This document shows, one piece after another, positions 27,758-36,732 of a stretch of DNA of 52,380 bases. Made by a program: the position numbers and the translations under genes. The stretch is from ChocPot-Mid sp043804925 (GTDB lineage: Bacteria > Bacteroidota > Ignavibacteria > Kapaibacteriales > UBA2268): positions 1 to 52,380 of the forward strand of contig JAZDIP010000053.1 in the NCBI GenBank assembly GCA_043804925.1, given 5' to 3'. How positions within the stretch are numbered: position 1 is the first letter of the stretch; each line of letters begins with the position of its first letter. Under the pieces are notes generated by a model. It searched no databases and had not been told where the DNA came from. It was given only the letters and a program-made list of their open reading frames with translations.

Positions 27758-28294
27758 TTAATTCCGATTTCTTTTATGAAGTGAATTCAAAAATGATAAA
27801 TAGCTTAAGTGATTAAAATTAATTACATCAACACCTTTACTGAGGAGAATACTTGATAACCGGAAATCATCTGTAATTATAAGATATTTATCATTTGCAA
27901 TTGTATGGATAACAGCATCGGATAATCCATATTTACGAATTTTAGTATTTTCCATGGCTTTTCTTAATGGTATGTTTTTTTCCTCAAGAATATTTAATTT
28001 TTCAAAAAAAACGTTAAAATAAATATCTTTACATTTATCCTGTAATTGATTTGAAAGATTACTGACCTCAGTCAAGATATGGGGAGTAGTTATAATTTTA
28101 TCAAAATAGTTAACAATCCAACATATATCTTGAAAGTCACCTCTGGTGAATTTACTGGTTCTTTTAAATTTTTCAATTAATTCTAAATTATAGGAACCAA
28201 TAGTAAAAAGCAATAAAAGGTTGCTATCAATAAATATTCCATGAGATTTATGTTTTCGAATTACGTTAGGAATATCTGAAGAATTTATTTTCAA
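27758..28294 (-). CDS. PIN-domain nuclease, probable toxin
   Basis: 178 residues with the PIN acidic quartet: GIFIDSNLLLL (Asp about 23), ILTEVSNL (Glu), KYGLSDAVIHTIA (Asp) and IITDDFRLSS (Asp). PIN domains are Mg-dependent RNases, many being VapC toxins; this one is longer than typical VapC (about 130) and has an insertion around residues 40-75. Its ATG overlaps the stop of the upstream 104-residue gene by 4 bp, indicating translational coupling like a toxin-antitoxin pair. Confidence 0.75.
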   Translation of the reverse strand: MKINSSDIPNVIRKHKSHGIFIDSNLLLLFTIGSYNLELIEKFKRTSKFTRGDFQDICWIVNYFDKIITTPHILTEVSNLSNQLQDKCKDIYFNVFFEKLNILEEKNIPLRKAMENTKIRKYGLSDAVIHTIANDKYLIITDDFRLSSILLSKGVDVINFNHLSYLSFLNSLHKRNRN

Positions 28295-28605
28295 GCTGTT
28301 TCAACCTCTCTGATTTTTAATGCTTGAACATCCCCATTTTTATCAATGATTACCATTTTGTATTTTCTCCGAAGACGTGGACCAAATGGTTCATACAAGT
28401 CAGCACTTGTTCCTGTCGGTTCATATATTTCATCGTAACCTATCGTAATAAACCAACAATCTCCATGGTGATTGAATTCCTGTCTATCAATTTCTTCAAG
28501 TAAAATATTATGTATCGATTTCAATCTGTCTGAATAGATAGATTGAAAATAATTCATAGCTATTTCAATAGCTTTCTTGACATCTATCATTTTTTCTTCG
28601 TACAT
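28291..28605 (-). CDS. Small protein coupled to the PIN gene, possible antitoxin
   Basis: 104 residues, no family recognised with confidence. It has an N-terminal helix (MIDVKKAIEIAMNYFQSIY), then a GDCWFITIGYDEIYEP strand region, RRKYKMVIIDKNGDVQALKI and a final EVETA. The layout (helix then beta hairpins ending 'VIIDKNGDVQALKIRE') recalls PepSY-like or immunity-type folds rather than a DNA-binding VapB. Overlap ATGA with the PIN gene and its position upstream are what suggest an antitoxin. Confidence 0.6.
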   Translation of the reverse strand: MYEEKMIDVKKAIEIAMNYFQSIYSDRLKSIHNILLEEIDRQEFNHHGDCWFITIGYDEIYEPTGTSADLYEPFGPRLRRKYKMVIIDKNGDVQALKIREVETA

Positions 28606-28650
28606 TTTATATCTCCCAAAAATTTATTTTCCCTGTTTTATTAACGATTA

Positions 28651-28658
28651 CAAACGTA
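28651..28658 (-). promoter_or_regulatory. Possible -7 box (TACGTTTG) of the PIN-pair operon
   Basis: On the minus strand TACGTTTG matches the Bacteroidota TAnnTTTG box, 46 bp before the start at 28605. The following TAATCGTT also follows the TATCTTTG box upstream of 35145. A -33 TTG is not clear. Confidence 0.35.
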
Positions 28659-28764
28659 AATTATTAAATTTTTTAATACTGTAAAAAAGCAATTTATAAT
28701 TAAGTATTACAACAAATCGAAAATCTCCATAATCTAAAATCCCTTATCAACAATCCATAGATAA

Positions 28765-29117
28765 TCATCCATTAACCTTTAATAACTTCCACATCGCCCA
28801 CTTCAGCTCTTCCAGGTTTTCCATCATCGGTGCTGAAATTATTAATGGGATTGATTTGTTCCCGGGAAATTTTATTTTAAGTAGTTTCTTTTTTGTGCCT
28901 TCGTCAACCAAATCGGATTTGCCGAAGCAAATTACTTTCTTTTTGTACTTCTTATCGGGATTGTATTTGGTCAATTCATTCAAAAGAACTCGAAATCTGA
29001 CTTTGGATTTTCGCTTGCTGATTCAATCATGAACAACAGCACTTTTGTTCTTTCTACATGGCGGAGAAACTGATGACCTAAATCCTTTCCTTCAGATGCT
29101 CCCTCAATTAATCCATC
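28765..29117 (-). pseudogene. Remnant of the GTPase gene obg/cgtA
   Basis: From 29117 the minus strand reads DGLIEGASEGKDLGHQFL, then RHVERTKVLL, ESASENPKSDF, which is the G3-to-G4 region of Obg. A one-base deletion near 28985 causes a stop, and in the next frame NELTKYNPDKKYKKKVI follows, with GKSDLVDEG, ending LKWAMWKLLKVNG at 28765. The whole Obg N-terminal domain and the P-loop are absent. The beginning overlaps the last codons of the kinase gene. It is a truncated, frameshifted copy; the functional obg must lie elsewhere if it exists. Confidence 0.8.
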
Positions 29118-30103
29118 TCTTCTAAAAGTTTTGCGGCTAATTTTACGGCTGCATCTGTTGCCGAACTTATTGGCGAAATTTTATTGAATTTTTTATTTTT
29201 CTTAATTTCTTTATCGAGCAATTTCGATAGCAATGTGTTGTTTTCTACAACGCCTCCCATTAGTGCAACATCAATAGTTTTTGTTTTGAAGTTTTTGGCA
29301 ATAGCTTCCAAAAGAACAACTAAATGATTATTTGCTCTGGTTATAATATCCAAGGCAACTTTATCGCCTTTTTCTGCAGATTTCATAACCATAGGGGTTA
29401 GCATTTGATACTCAAAATTTCTTTCGGCATAAGCTTTCACAATGGTCCTGGGAGCTTTCAAATCAATTCCGGGCAATAACTCTGCAAATTGTTTTGTCAA
29501 AATGGTTTTTTCTCCCCTTCCATCGAGTTCGCGAAAGATGGCAGTAATACCTTCGCGGCCAATCCATGCACCACTTCCTTCATCGTCGAGTTCAATGCCC
29601 CATCCACCACAACGGACGAAATCACCTGAGGGAGTTCTTCCCAAAGCAATGGAACCGGTTCCGACAATTATTACAATTCCGGGTTTACCGTTGAATGCTC
29701 CTTCGACGGCAAGTTCGGCATCACTTGTTACAATCAGGTCATTTAATATGACTCCTTCGGTTCGAGAAAGGGTTTTCAGTAAATGAGCAGACCTTTGTTT
29801 TTCTTCTTCGAGCCAAACACCTGCCAAGCCAATAACGACAGCATCAATTTCCAAAGAATCCAAATCCGCTTTTTCGCATAAGTCCTTTATAACATTGATT
29901 AATCTTTCGCATGATTCTCCTACTCCAACCGCACCAACCCTTGTTGTCCCTGAAAAAGTTGTTGCGATAGTTTCACTATTACGAACGAGAACGCCTCTTG
30001 TTCTGGTACCTCCACCATCAATACCAATAACAGTATAATCATTTTGCTTTATTTGTTTAGCAGTAACTTTTTTTGCCATCCGATTTTCCAATTTTAATTT
30101 CAA
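29108..30103 (-). CDS. BadF/BadG-family ATPase, N-acetylglucosamine kinase-like
   Basis: 331 residues with the sugar-kinase/actin ATP-binding fold: phosphate-1 motif VIGIDGGGTRTRGVL (about 25-39), IVIIVGTGSIALG (phosphate-2), GGWGIELDDEGSGAWIGREG, and the adenosine motif VALMGGVVENN. This is the set typical of the GlcNAc kinase-like branch (COG2971) rather than the HgdC activases, which have a GSTTxK loop and Fe-S cysteines. It phosphorylates an amino sugar, probably from peptidoglycan or glycan recycling. An ATG at 30079 (MAKKVTAK) is an alternative start. Confidence 0.8.
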   Translation of the reverse strand: MKLKLENRMAKKVTAKQIKQNDYTVIGIDGGGTRTRGVLVRNSETIATTFSGTTRVGAVGVGESCERLINVIKDLCEKADLDSLEIDAVVIGLAGVWLEEEKQRSAHLLKTLSRTEGVILNDLIVTSDAELAVEGAFNGKPGIVIIVGTGSIALGRTPSGDFVRCGGWGIELDDEGSGAWIGREGITAIFRELDGRGEKTILTKQFAELLPGIDLKAPRTIVKAYAERNFEYQMLTPMVMKSAEKGDKVALDIITRANNHLVVLLEAIAKNFKTKTIDVALMGGVVENNTLLSKLLDKEIKKNKKFNKISPISSATDAAVKLAAKLLEEMD

Positions 30104-30250
30104 TTTTAAATTTAATTTCGCTTTTAAACTTCAAATATTGTGCCACGATTACTAAAAAGTGATACTTGATTTTAAATTATGAGAGAATTTAGATTAACAA
30201 AAAGCAGTTTGCAACTTATTAAATTCATCAAATCCATAAAACTTAATAAA

Positions 30251-31246
30251 CTATTTCCGAACTATTTCCCCGATAACAACAGGTCTTTCTTTTCGACAAT
30301 GTTCAAGAACAGTGTTTACTTTGTTTTTATCAACAATCAAAATCATACCGATACCTAAATTGAAAACATGTCTCATTTCATTTTCATCAATATTCCCGAT
30401 TTTTCTGATTAATGAGAAAATAGCTGGCTCACTCCAGCTTTTCCAATCAATATTCATATCCAAACCTTCAGGAATAATCCTCGAAGTATTACCAACAATT
30501 CCTCCACCAGTAATATGTGATATTCCATTCAATATTTTTTTTTCAATTAAAGGATAGACTGCTGATAAATAAGACTTATGAATTGCAAGCAAAGCTTCAC
30601 CGATTGTCTGTCCCAGTTCTTCAACTACATTATTGATTTGATAATTGTTCAGAAGTACTTTGCGTGCTAAAGAGTATCCATTCGTATGTAAACCGCTTGA
30701 TTGTAAACCAATCATGATGTCACCTGCAATAATTCTCTTGCCGTCAACGATGTTTTTCTTGTCAACCACTCCAACAATAGTACCGGATATATCATATTCT
30801 CCCATACTATACATTGAAGGCATCTCTGCAGTTTCACCACCAATAAGGGCACAGGAGTTTTCTTTGCATCCCTCAACGAATCCTTCGATAACTTTTTCAG
30901 CTATCACCGGATTCAATTTTCCTACAGCAAAATAATCAAGAAAAAACAATGGCTTTGCACCACATGATAAAATGTCATCGGTACAATGGTTTACCAAACA
31001 ATGCCCAACAGAATTATGAATTCCGGAAGCAAAAGCAATTTTCAATTTTGTACCTACTCCATCAGTACTTGCAACTAATACCGGATGTTCATATTCCGGA
31101 AAAGTTCCATCGTAAAATCCTCCGAACAGACCAATATCGGTTAGCACTTTCTCATTAAAAGTCGAGCGAACCAAGGGTTTTATCCTTCTTACGGTTTCAT
31201 CACCTGCGCTAATATCAACACCGGAATCTTTATATGTTATGCCCAT
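30251..31246 (-). CDS. purM: Phosphoribosylformylglycinamidine cyclo-ligase
   Basis: 331 residues. Conserved signature features: TYKDSGVDISAGDETVRRI near the N terminus, VLVASTDGVGTKLKIA, HCTDDILSCGAKPLFFLDYF (nucleotide and metal site), LIGGETAEMPSMY, and LQSSGLHTNGYSLAR. It makes aminoimidazole ribotide (AIR) from FGAM using ATP in de novo purine synthesis. No other pur gene is in the window, so it is not in a pur operon here. Confidence 0.95.
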   Translation of the reverse strand: MGITYKDSGVDISAGDETVRRIKPLVRSTFNEKVLTDIGLFGGFYDGTFPEYEHPVLVASTDGVGTKLKIAFASGIHNSVGHCLVNHCTDDILSCGAKPLFFLDYFAVGKLNPVIAEKVIEGFVEGCKENSCALIGGETAEMPSMYSMGEYDISGTIVGVVDKKNIVDGKRIIAGDIMIGLQSSGLHTNGYSLARKVLLNNYQINNVVEELGQTIGEALLAIHKSYLSAVYPLIEKKILNGISHITGGGIVGNTSRIIPEGLDMNIDWKSWSEPAIFSLIRKIGNIDENEMRHVFNLGIGMILIVDKNKVNTVLEHCRKERPVVIGEIVRK

Positions 31247-31381
31247 TTATCCAAATAATAATTCACAATATAAACTTCAAATTCTCATTTTAAAATTAAA
31301 TTTTTTAATTCAGTGTGACTGAATCCGTTTCCTGAAAAAAAAATTAAGAACTAATACATTATTAAATAACTCAAAACTATT

Positions 31382-32518
31382 TTAGGGGAACCTATAAACC
31401 ATTGAATTTATATTCATTCCTGCACCGACTGATGCAAAAACCGCAATGTCATTGCTTTTAAAAGTATGTCCGTTGAAATTATCCTTTAATATCAAATCAA
31501 GTAATGTTGGAATAGTTGCAACCGAACTATTTCCGAGCCATGAAATTGACATTGGCAGAACTTTATTAATAAAATCATTCATTAAATCTTTAATACCAAA
31601 AAGCTCATAAAGACGTTTCAAAATCTCAACATCCATTTTCTCGTTTGCTTGGTGCAACAAAACTTTTTTAATATTGTCAATTGAAAGTTTTGCTTTGTCT
31701 ATACTTTCTTTAACAAGTTCTGGTACAGTCTGAAGTGCATATTTATATAACTTATGCCCCTGCATTTTCAAAAACAAATCATTACCCGGGTAATTAGGAT
31801 TACTTGACCTATCCATCCGGAGCATGTTACTGTATTCCTTAGTATCAGAACGGCTCGAATGAGAAAGTATTCCTGCTTTACCATCTGTTTCCTGTGCTTC
31901 AATAATAGTTGCCCCGGCGCCATCAGAATAAATCATTGAATCTCTGTCATGCGGGTCAGATACCCTAGACAGAGTCTCACCTCCGATTATCAAAGCCCTT
32001 TTAGCAACACCCGCTTTAATGAAGCTATCTGCATTAATCATACCTTGCAGCCAGCCAGGACAACCGAAAGGCAAGTCAAAAACAACGGTTTTTGGATTTT
32101 CAATTCCGAGTTTATGTTTTACTCTTGCAGCAATACTTGGTACAAAGTCGCTTCTGCGGTTATCAGGTCTAAGGTCACCAAAATTATGAGCACAAATTAT
32201 GTAATCCAAACTCTCTGTATCTATTTTGGAGCTTTTAACAGCTTTTTCAGCGGCAAAAAAACATATATCGGAGGTAGTAAGTTCGTCGGTAACATACCGT
32301 CTCTCCTTAATACCGGTTATTTCTTCAAATTTATCTGTTACTTCTCTAATTGGTTTTTCCAATATTTTTCCATTTGGTTCATAAAATACATGAGAATGAA
32401 AATCCTCATTTTTAACAATACGCTCGGGTATATAGGACCCTGTCCCAATAATCACCGAATATTTATCCGACCTCATCTTATATCCTACATTATTAATAAT
32501 CAATTTATTGTAATTCAT
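31382..32518 (-). CDS. 3-oxoacyl-ACP synthase III (KAS III) family condensing enzyme
   Basis: 378 residues. The thiolase-fold catalytic triad is present: Cys153 in FGCPGWLQGM, His289 in LLHQANEKM and Asn330 in WLGNSSVAT. N-terminal SVIIGTGSYIPERIV is typical of KAS III. The ATG at 32476 (AGGAT upstream) is a plausible alternative start. Compared with FabH it is longer and has an insertion about 40-60, so the role could be fatty-acid initiation or a specialised acyl condensation. It sits downstream of a DUF2229/HgdB-like gene, 137 bp away. Confidence 0.85.
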   Translation of the reverse strand: MNYNKLIINNVGYKMRSDKYSVIIGTGSYIPERIVKNEDFHSHVFYEPNGKILEKPIREVTDKFEEITGIKERRYVTDELTTSDICFFAAEKAVKSSKIDTESLDYIICAHNFGDLRPDNRRSDFVPSIAARVKHKLGIENPKTVVFDLPFGCPGWLQGMINADSFIKAGVAKRALIIGGETLSRVSDPHDRDSMIYSDGAGATIIEAQETDGKAGILSHSSRSDTKEYSNMLRMDRSSNPNYPGNDLFLKMQGHKLYKYALQTVPELVKESIDKAKLSIDNIKKVLLHQANEKMDVEILKRLYELFGIKDLMNDFINKVLPMSISWLGNSSVATIPTLLDLILKDNFNGHTFKSNDIAVFASVGAGMNINSMVYRFP

Positions 32519-32655
32519 AATGATAAGTTTTTTAAAATTTCCTACCTAACTTCTGTATAACGAGATTCGTTAACCTAGAAAAGTGAACCGAAACACTAAA
32601 GAACTAATCAACTAAAATACTAAAAAACACTCAAAACTCAAAAAATAAAATAAAG

Positions 32656-35145
32656 CTAAAAAAACTTCTTTTTCCTGGTCTTTTTCATAAGCTGTGCTAT
32701 TCTATCTGCCTGAAGGGCAAATGTTTCCATTCTTGCTTCAATAACCTGAGGATAAACATTACCATCTGATTCGATAGTCAGGAAAGGGATGTTCATGTTT
32801 CCGCTAATAGCTTCAGGTAGTTTATAATTAGGATTATGCATTTTAAGAGATTTCTCCTTATCTTCAAATTTCATATTAGGCATAGCAACAGCTTCGGCAA
32901 ACCTCGTCGGCATACATCCAAAAGGACCGCAATTTATAATTCCGCAATATTCTTCCAGTGTCTCATAATAAGCTGTTCCAAGCGTTAATCCCGGCTCCCC
33001 TTTCACTTCGTAAGGTATTATGTGTTTGCTATGCTCGAGCAGTTTCTCAACTTCTGTCTTTTGGAAATGATAAAACCCGCTTTTGGCAAGTACCTTCTTT
33101 ATTCGCTTCTCATAATTCCGCATATAAACATTTCTAATATATTGTTCGGTTCTTTTCTTAATTGATTTGTCCGGTTCGACCAAGTTAAGTTTTATTAAAT
33201 AATCAATATAATATATCCATTCCGATATATATGCTGTTTTTACGATAAATCCTTTTTTGGCAAAAGCCTTATTCAACCAACGATGTGAAAAGTCATCGCT
33301 GCGTACATAAATTTCACCAAGTAATGCCAGGTATTTTGAATCCAAAATATTGATTTTTGCAGGAATTTGCTCTTTAATATTCTTTGCAAACCGCCGGAGG
33401 AATTTCAATAGATTCTCAAAGGTTCCATCAAATCCCAATTCAACTTTTTTAAATTCTTCTTCGAAAATTTCAATCCCTTCGTCTGGTTCTACTGCGTTTG
33501 CCATAATTGCAGAACGGATATCATCCAAAACATCGGCAGCTATCAAAGACAATATCCCTTTTTTTGCAAAATCTGGTCCTAATCCTGCATAACCGTCGTC
33601 TGTCATCAAAATAAAAGAAGCAACATTTTTATATCTTTTTCTTTTAATAATATCTTTCAATAATTCATGATATTGACCTAAACGGCAACTGCCTGCACTT
33701 TGTACATTAAACAGGGCTATATAATCTTTCCCGTTCCAACGATTTTCGATGTAGTCAATTAAAGACCCTACCAACAATATCAGAGGCAAGCATTCTTTAC
33801 CTGTGGTATGTGCTCTGCCATATTTTAAAATATCGGAATTTCCTTCCGGTAAAGCTTCGGCATTAAAACCCTGAACTCTCATTGCTTGAGCAAACATTCT
33901 TGCAGATAGATCACCCATAGAAGGAACAAGTATTTTAATTCGCTTATCGGTCAGCTGCAACTTTTCTCCATCTGAAGTTATATAGTATGTTGTTATATTC
34001 TCATAATCCTTTTTGTCTTTCTTTTTCTTCTTTAAGCTGTTGGGTGTCAACTGTCCGCTATCAATAATAACCTCAGCCATTTGATAATCAGTATAATCCG
34101 AATCCTTTATTGTTGAAGAAATTTTTCTATAGTTTTCGATGATATCTAAAAAAGCATCTATTCTTGTATTGACTCCTGCATCTGCAGTATGCCCGTCAAG
34201 TTCGAGTGTCAATGATGGTTTTGTACCCATCAGAGTTCTAAATTGAGGTATAATCATTGAATCGGGACCACATGAAAAGTTTGAAACATAGCAAGCAAAA
34301 AGCTGAGGATGTTCTTTTATTAACCGGGCAGATTTCATTATTTTCTTTCCACCCTCCCAATACATTTCTCCTTCTAATTGGCGTCCTCTGTAATCAATCA
34401 TGTCGTAAGGGATTACATAAATTCCTTTTGATGCAAATTTTTGAGGTATACCCTTATTGGCTGTCTCAGTAAAGGTATTATAAGAACGGCCTAATAGAAC
34501 AATTCCAAATTTATCAGGATTTTCTTCTAAAAATTTCAAAAATCCGGCACCGGTTTCAAATCTTTCATTTTGAAATTCATGTTGCATTCTTACAGCAAAA
34601 TGAAATGCTTCTTTGATTTTATCTTCATTGCCGATACCTAATTTTTTAGCTACTTCAACAAATTTATCATATTCAACTTCATAACCGGGAGCAAAGTTAA
34701 ATTTTGGAGAAATCCATTTTCCTTCGAAGTCAATATCTTGGAATGCCTCTTTCAGAAAATACGGCTCTGTTATCACAAAAACACATGTCGCATTGTTATC
34801 AATCCTGTAATGTATTTCTTCATCAACGTGGATTTCTAAAATATTTGGGACGAAATAATAATCAGGATTTTTCTTAACCAAATCTTCAAACATACACAAT
34901 GACAGCTGTGCAGGATAACAAAATGAAGTCATCTCCCTTTCCAAACCATCGTCATCCACTTTGTCAGGTATTATTACATCAAATCCCAATTTATCAAAAA
35001 AGTTAAAAAACAACGGATATAGAGAATGAATCATAAATGATAAATTAATACCGATTGTTTTTCTTTTGACGGCATGCCGAAATATATTTTCTGTTTGCTG
35101 TCTGTTATCTATATCTATATTATGCTCGATTCTGTGCATTTCCAA
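32656..35145 (-). CDS. Standalone DUF2229 / HgdB-like acyl-CoA dehydratase activase-related protein
   Basis: 829 residues. N-terminal ~350 residues match the DUF2229-type region (TIGINLSFMIHSLYPLFFNFF, MTSFCYPAQLSLCMFEDL, and GIVLLGRSYNTFTETANKGIP). After a Lys-rich linker (about 375-395) the second half resembles the HgdB/HgdA-like fold (RIKILVPSMGDLSARMFAQAM, SAGSCRLGQYH, GIINCGPFGCMPT). Cysteines in SFCYP, SNFSCGPD, GKECLPL, GSCRLG and NCGPFGC could hold an Fe-S cluster. In many bacteria this region is fused behind two BadF-type ATPase domains (about 1400 residues total); those are missing here. The substrate is unknown. Repeat-like DNRQQTEN occurs near the start. Confidence 0.75.
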   Translation of the reverse strand: MEMHRIEHNIDIDNRQQTENIFRHAVKRKTIGINLSFMIHSLYPLFFNFFDKLGFDVIIPDKVDDDGLEREMTSFCYPAQLSLCMFEDLVKKNPDYYFVPNILEIHVDEEIHYRIDNNATCVFVITEPYFLKEAFQDIDFEGKWISPKFNFAPGYEVEYDKFVEVAKKLGIGNEDKIKEAFHFAVRMQHEFQNERFETGAGFLKFLEENPDKFGIVLLGRSYNTFTETANKGIPQKFASKGIYVIPYDMIDYRGRQLEGEMYWEGGKKIMKSARLIKEHPQLFACYVSNFSCGPDSMIIPQFRTLMGTKPSLTLELDGHTADAGVNTRIDAFLDIIENYRKISSTIKDSDYTDYQMAEVIIDSGQLTPNSLKKKKKDKKDYENITTYYITSDGEKLQLTDKRIKILVPSMGDLSARMFAQAMRVQGFNAEALPEGNSDILKYGRAHTTGKECLPLILLVGSLIDYIENRWNGKDYIALFNVQSAGSCRLGQYHELLKDIIKRKRYKNVASFILMTDDGYAGLGPDFAKKGILSLIAADVLDDIRSAIMANAVEPDEGIEIFEEEFKKVELGFDGTFENLLKFLRRFAKNIKEQIPAKINILDSKYLALLGEIYVRSDDFSHRWLNKAFAKKGFIVKTAYISEWIYYIDYLIKLNLVEPDKSIKKRTEQYIRNVYMRNYEKRIKKVLAKSGFYHFQKTEVEKLLEHSKHIIPYEVKGEPGLTLGTAYYETLEEYCGIINCGPFGCMPTRFAEAVAMPNMKFEDKEKSLKMHNPNYKLPEAISGNMNIPFLTIESDGNVYPQVIEARMETFALQADRIAQLMKKTRKKKFF

Positions 35146-35180
35146 TAAAATATACTGTAAAAAACTAATTAGAACGATTA

Positions 35181-35188
35181 CAAAGATA
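35181..35188 (-). promoter_or_regulatory. Possible -7 box (TATCTTTG) of the DUF2229 gene
   Basis: Minus-strand TATCTTTG fits TAnnTTTG, 36 bp before the start at 35145, and is followed by TAATCGTT as in the PIN-pair region. A -33 element is not obvious. Confidence 0.35.
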
Positions 35189-35261
35189 ATTAATTTGTTT
35201 TTATTTTACTTAATAATGTCTGTGAAAATTTGAATAATATTGAATTATATTAAAATAATAA

Positions 35262-35290
35262 TAAACCGCACTCTAAAGGATGCGGTTTAT
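35262..35290 (-). terminator. Rho-independent terminator of the DUF1015 gene
   Basis: AAACCGCA pairs with TGCGGTTT around a 12-nt loop with A/T runs on both sides. It is 53 bp past the DUF1015 stop. Confidence 0.75.
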
Positions 35291-35342
35291 TTAATAAGCT
35301 CTTAAAATTTAACACATAACACTCAAAGCTTAACGCTTACAA

Positions 35343-36584
35343 TTAATCGAGAAAATGAACAAAAAGCCCGTCCCTCAACTTTGGTTCAAACCAAGTAGAC
35401 TTTGGCGGCATGATTTTTCCGGCGTCTGCAATAGACATCAACTCGCTTACCGATGTCGGATACATAGCAAAAGCAACTTTCATTTCACCGGAGTTTACTC
35501 TTTTTTCCAATTCTCCCAAACCACGAATGCCACCTATGAAATCAATTCTTTCGCTAGTTCGAGGGTCATCAATTCCAAGAATAGGGGTTAAAACTTCTCT
35601 TTGTAAGATGGCTACATCAAGACTTTCAACCGGGTCCGGATTCTTCAATAATTCAGCATTTGCAGTAAGTTGATACCACTTGCCATCGAGATACATTCCG
35701 ACATTACCCTTTTTATTCGGTTTGAATTGTTCAGATGTTTCTTGAATCATGAATTTCTCTTTTACTTTTGCCATGAACTCAATATTTGAAAGCCCATTCA
35801 AATCTTTAACGACACGGTTGTAATCCATAATGTGAAGATGTGAACCGGGGAACAACACAGCAAGATAGAAATTATATTCTTCATCGCCCTTGTGATTGGG
35901 ATTAGCTTTTTGTCTTTCCCTACCGACAATACCAGCTGCGGCACTGCGGTGATGTCCGTCTGCAACATAGAAACATTCAACTTCTCCAAGAATACTTTGA
36001 ATTTGAGCAATTGTTGCTTTGTTCTTGATTACCCATGACTGATGTCGAATCCCATCTTCGGCAACATGGTCGTTTTCAGGTTGAACTTTTGTGATATTAG
36101 CCACAATGCTGTTTATTTCATCAACATCTTTGTATGTCAAAAATATTGGTCCCGAATGAGCATTTGTTACTCTTACGTGATTGCTACGGTCTTCTTCTTT
36201 AACTTTCCTGGTATTTTCATGCTTCTTAATAACATTATTCCAATAATCATCAACTGATGCACAACCAACAAGCCCGTATTGTGTTCTTCCGTCCATAGTT
36301 TGTGCATAAACATATAAGTATGGTTCCGGGTCTTCGACTAAATTGCCACTGCTAATCAGTTTTTGTAAATTCTCTTTTCCTTTTTCGTAAACTTTTGTGT
36401 CATAGTGGTCAATTGACGGATCTAAATCAATTTCGGGTTTACCGATATGTAAAAATGAAAGAGGTTTACCTTTTACTTCTTCTCTTGCTTCATCTGAATT
36501 TAATACATCATATGGTTTTGAAGCTATATCGCCTGCTAATTCCGGTTTGGGACGGAAAGCCCTGAATGGTCTGAATACTGCCAT
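35343..36584 (-). CDS. DUF1015 family protein
   Basis: 413 residues with the DUF1015 pattern: VFRPFRAFRPKPELAGDIASKPYDVL at the N terminus, YVYAQTMDGRTQYGLVGC, HENTRKVKEEDRSNH, CFYVADGHHRSAAAG (the most diagnostic stretch, with HHR) and GIRGLGELEKRV. The family is frequently encoded next to serine-biosynthesis genes, as here with serA 148 bp upstream on the same strand, and is thought to act in that context, but its reaction is not known. ParB/sulfiredoxin-like HH(R) resemblance is sometimes noted. Confidence 0.88.
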   Translation of the reverse strand: MAVFRPFRAFRPKPELAGDIASKPYDVLNSDEAREEVKGKPLSFLHIGKPEIDLDPSIDHYDTKVYEKGKENLQKLISSGNLVEDPEPYLYVYAQTMDGRTQYGLVGCASVDDYWNNVIKKHENTRKVKEEDRSNHVRVTNAHSGPIFLTYKDVDEINSIVANITKVQPENDHVAEDGIRHQSWVIKNKATIAQIQSILGEVECFYVADGHHRSAAAGIVGRERQKANPNHKGDEEYNFYLAVLFPGSHLHIMDYNRVVKDLNGLSNIEFMAKVKEKFMIQETSEQFKPNKKGNVGMYLDGKWYQLTANAELLKNPDPVESLDVAILQREVLTPILGIDDPRTSERIDFIGGIRGLGELEKRVNSGEMKVAFAMYPTSVSELMSIADAGKIMPPKSTWFEPKLRDGLFVHFLD

Positions 36585-36623
36585 TGTTAATTTTCCTCAT
36601 AAAATTATTATTTATTCAATAAT

Positions 36624-36700
36624 GTCATTCTTAAAGATTAATGAATCCAGTAGTAATGTCTCATGGATTCTTCGTTTCATTTTGTTATGCCAAGAATGAC
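36624..36700. repeat. Dispersed GTCATTCTT...AAGAATGAC inverted repeat
   Basis: GTCATTCTT at the left and AAGAATGAC at the right are perfect inverted ends; inside are AATGAATCCAG and CATGGATTCTTCGTTTCA. It is related to the inner palindrome of the MITE at 48614-48743. It lies between serA and the DUF1015 gene and could fold in the transcript. Confidence 0.7.
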
Positions 36701-36732
36701 AGTGATTTTTTCCTTAAACTTAAAATTTAAAA

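Noticed and set aside
28765..28983. A complete 72-residue gene
   Set aside because: It is the C-terminal G4-containing end of Obg; its missing upstream part is found in another frame directly before it.
29108..30103. Activase (HgdC/BcrA type) for the DUF2229 protein
   Set aside because: It lacks the activase GSTTxK loop and Fe-S cysteines and has the GlcNAc-kinase-like GIDGGGTRTRG; two unrelated genes separate them.
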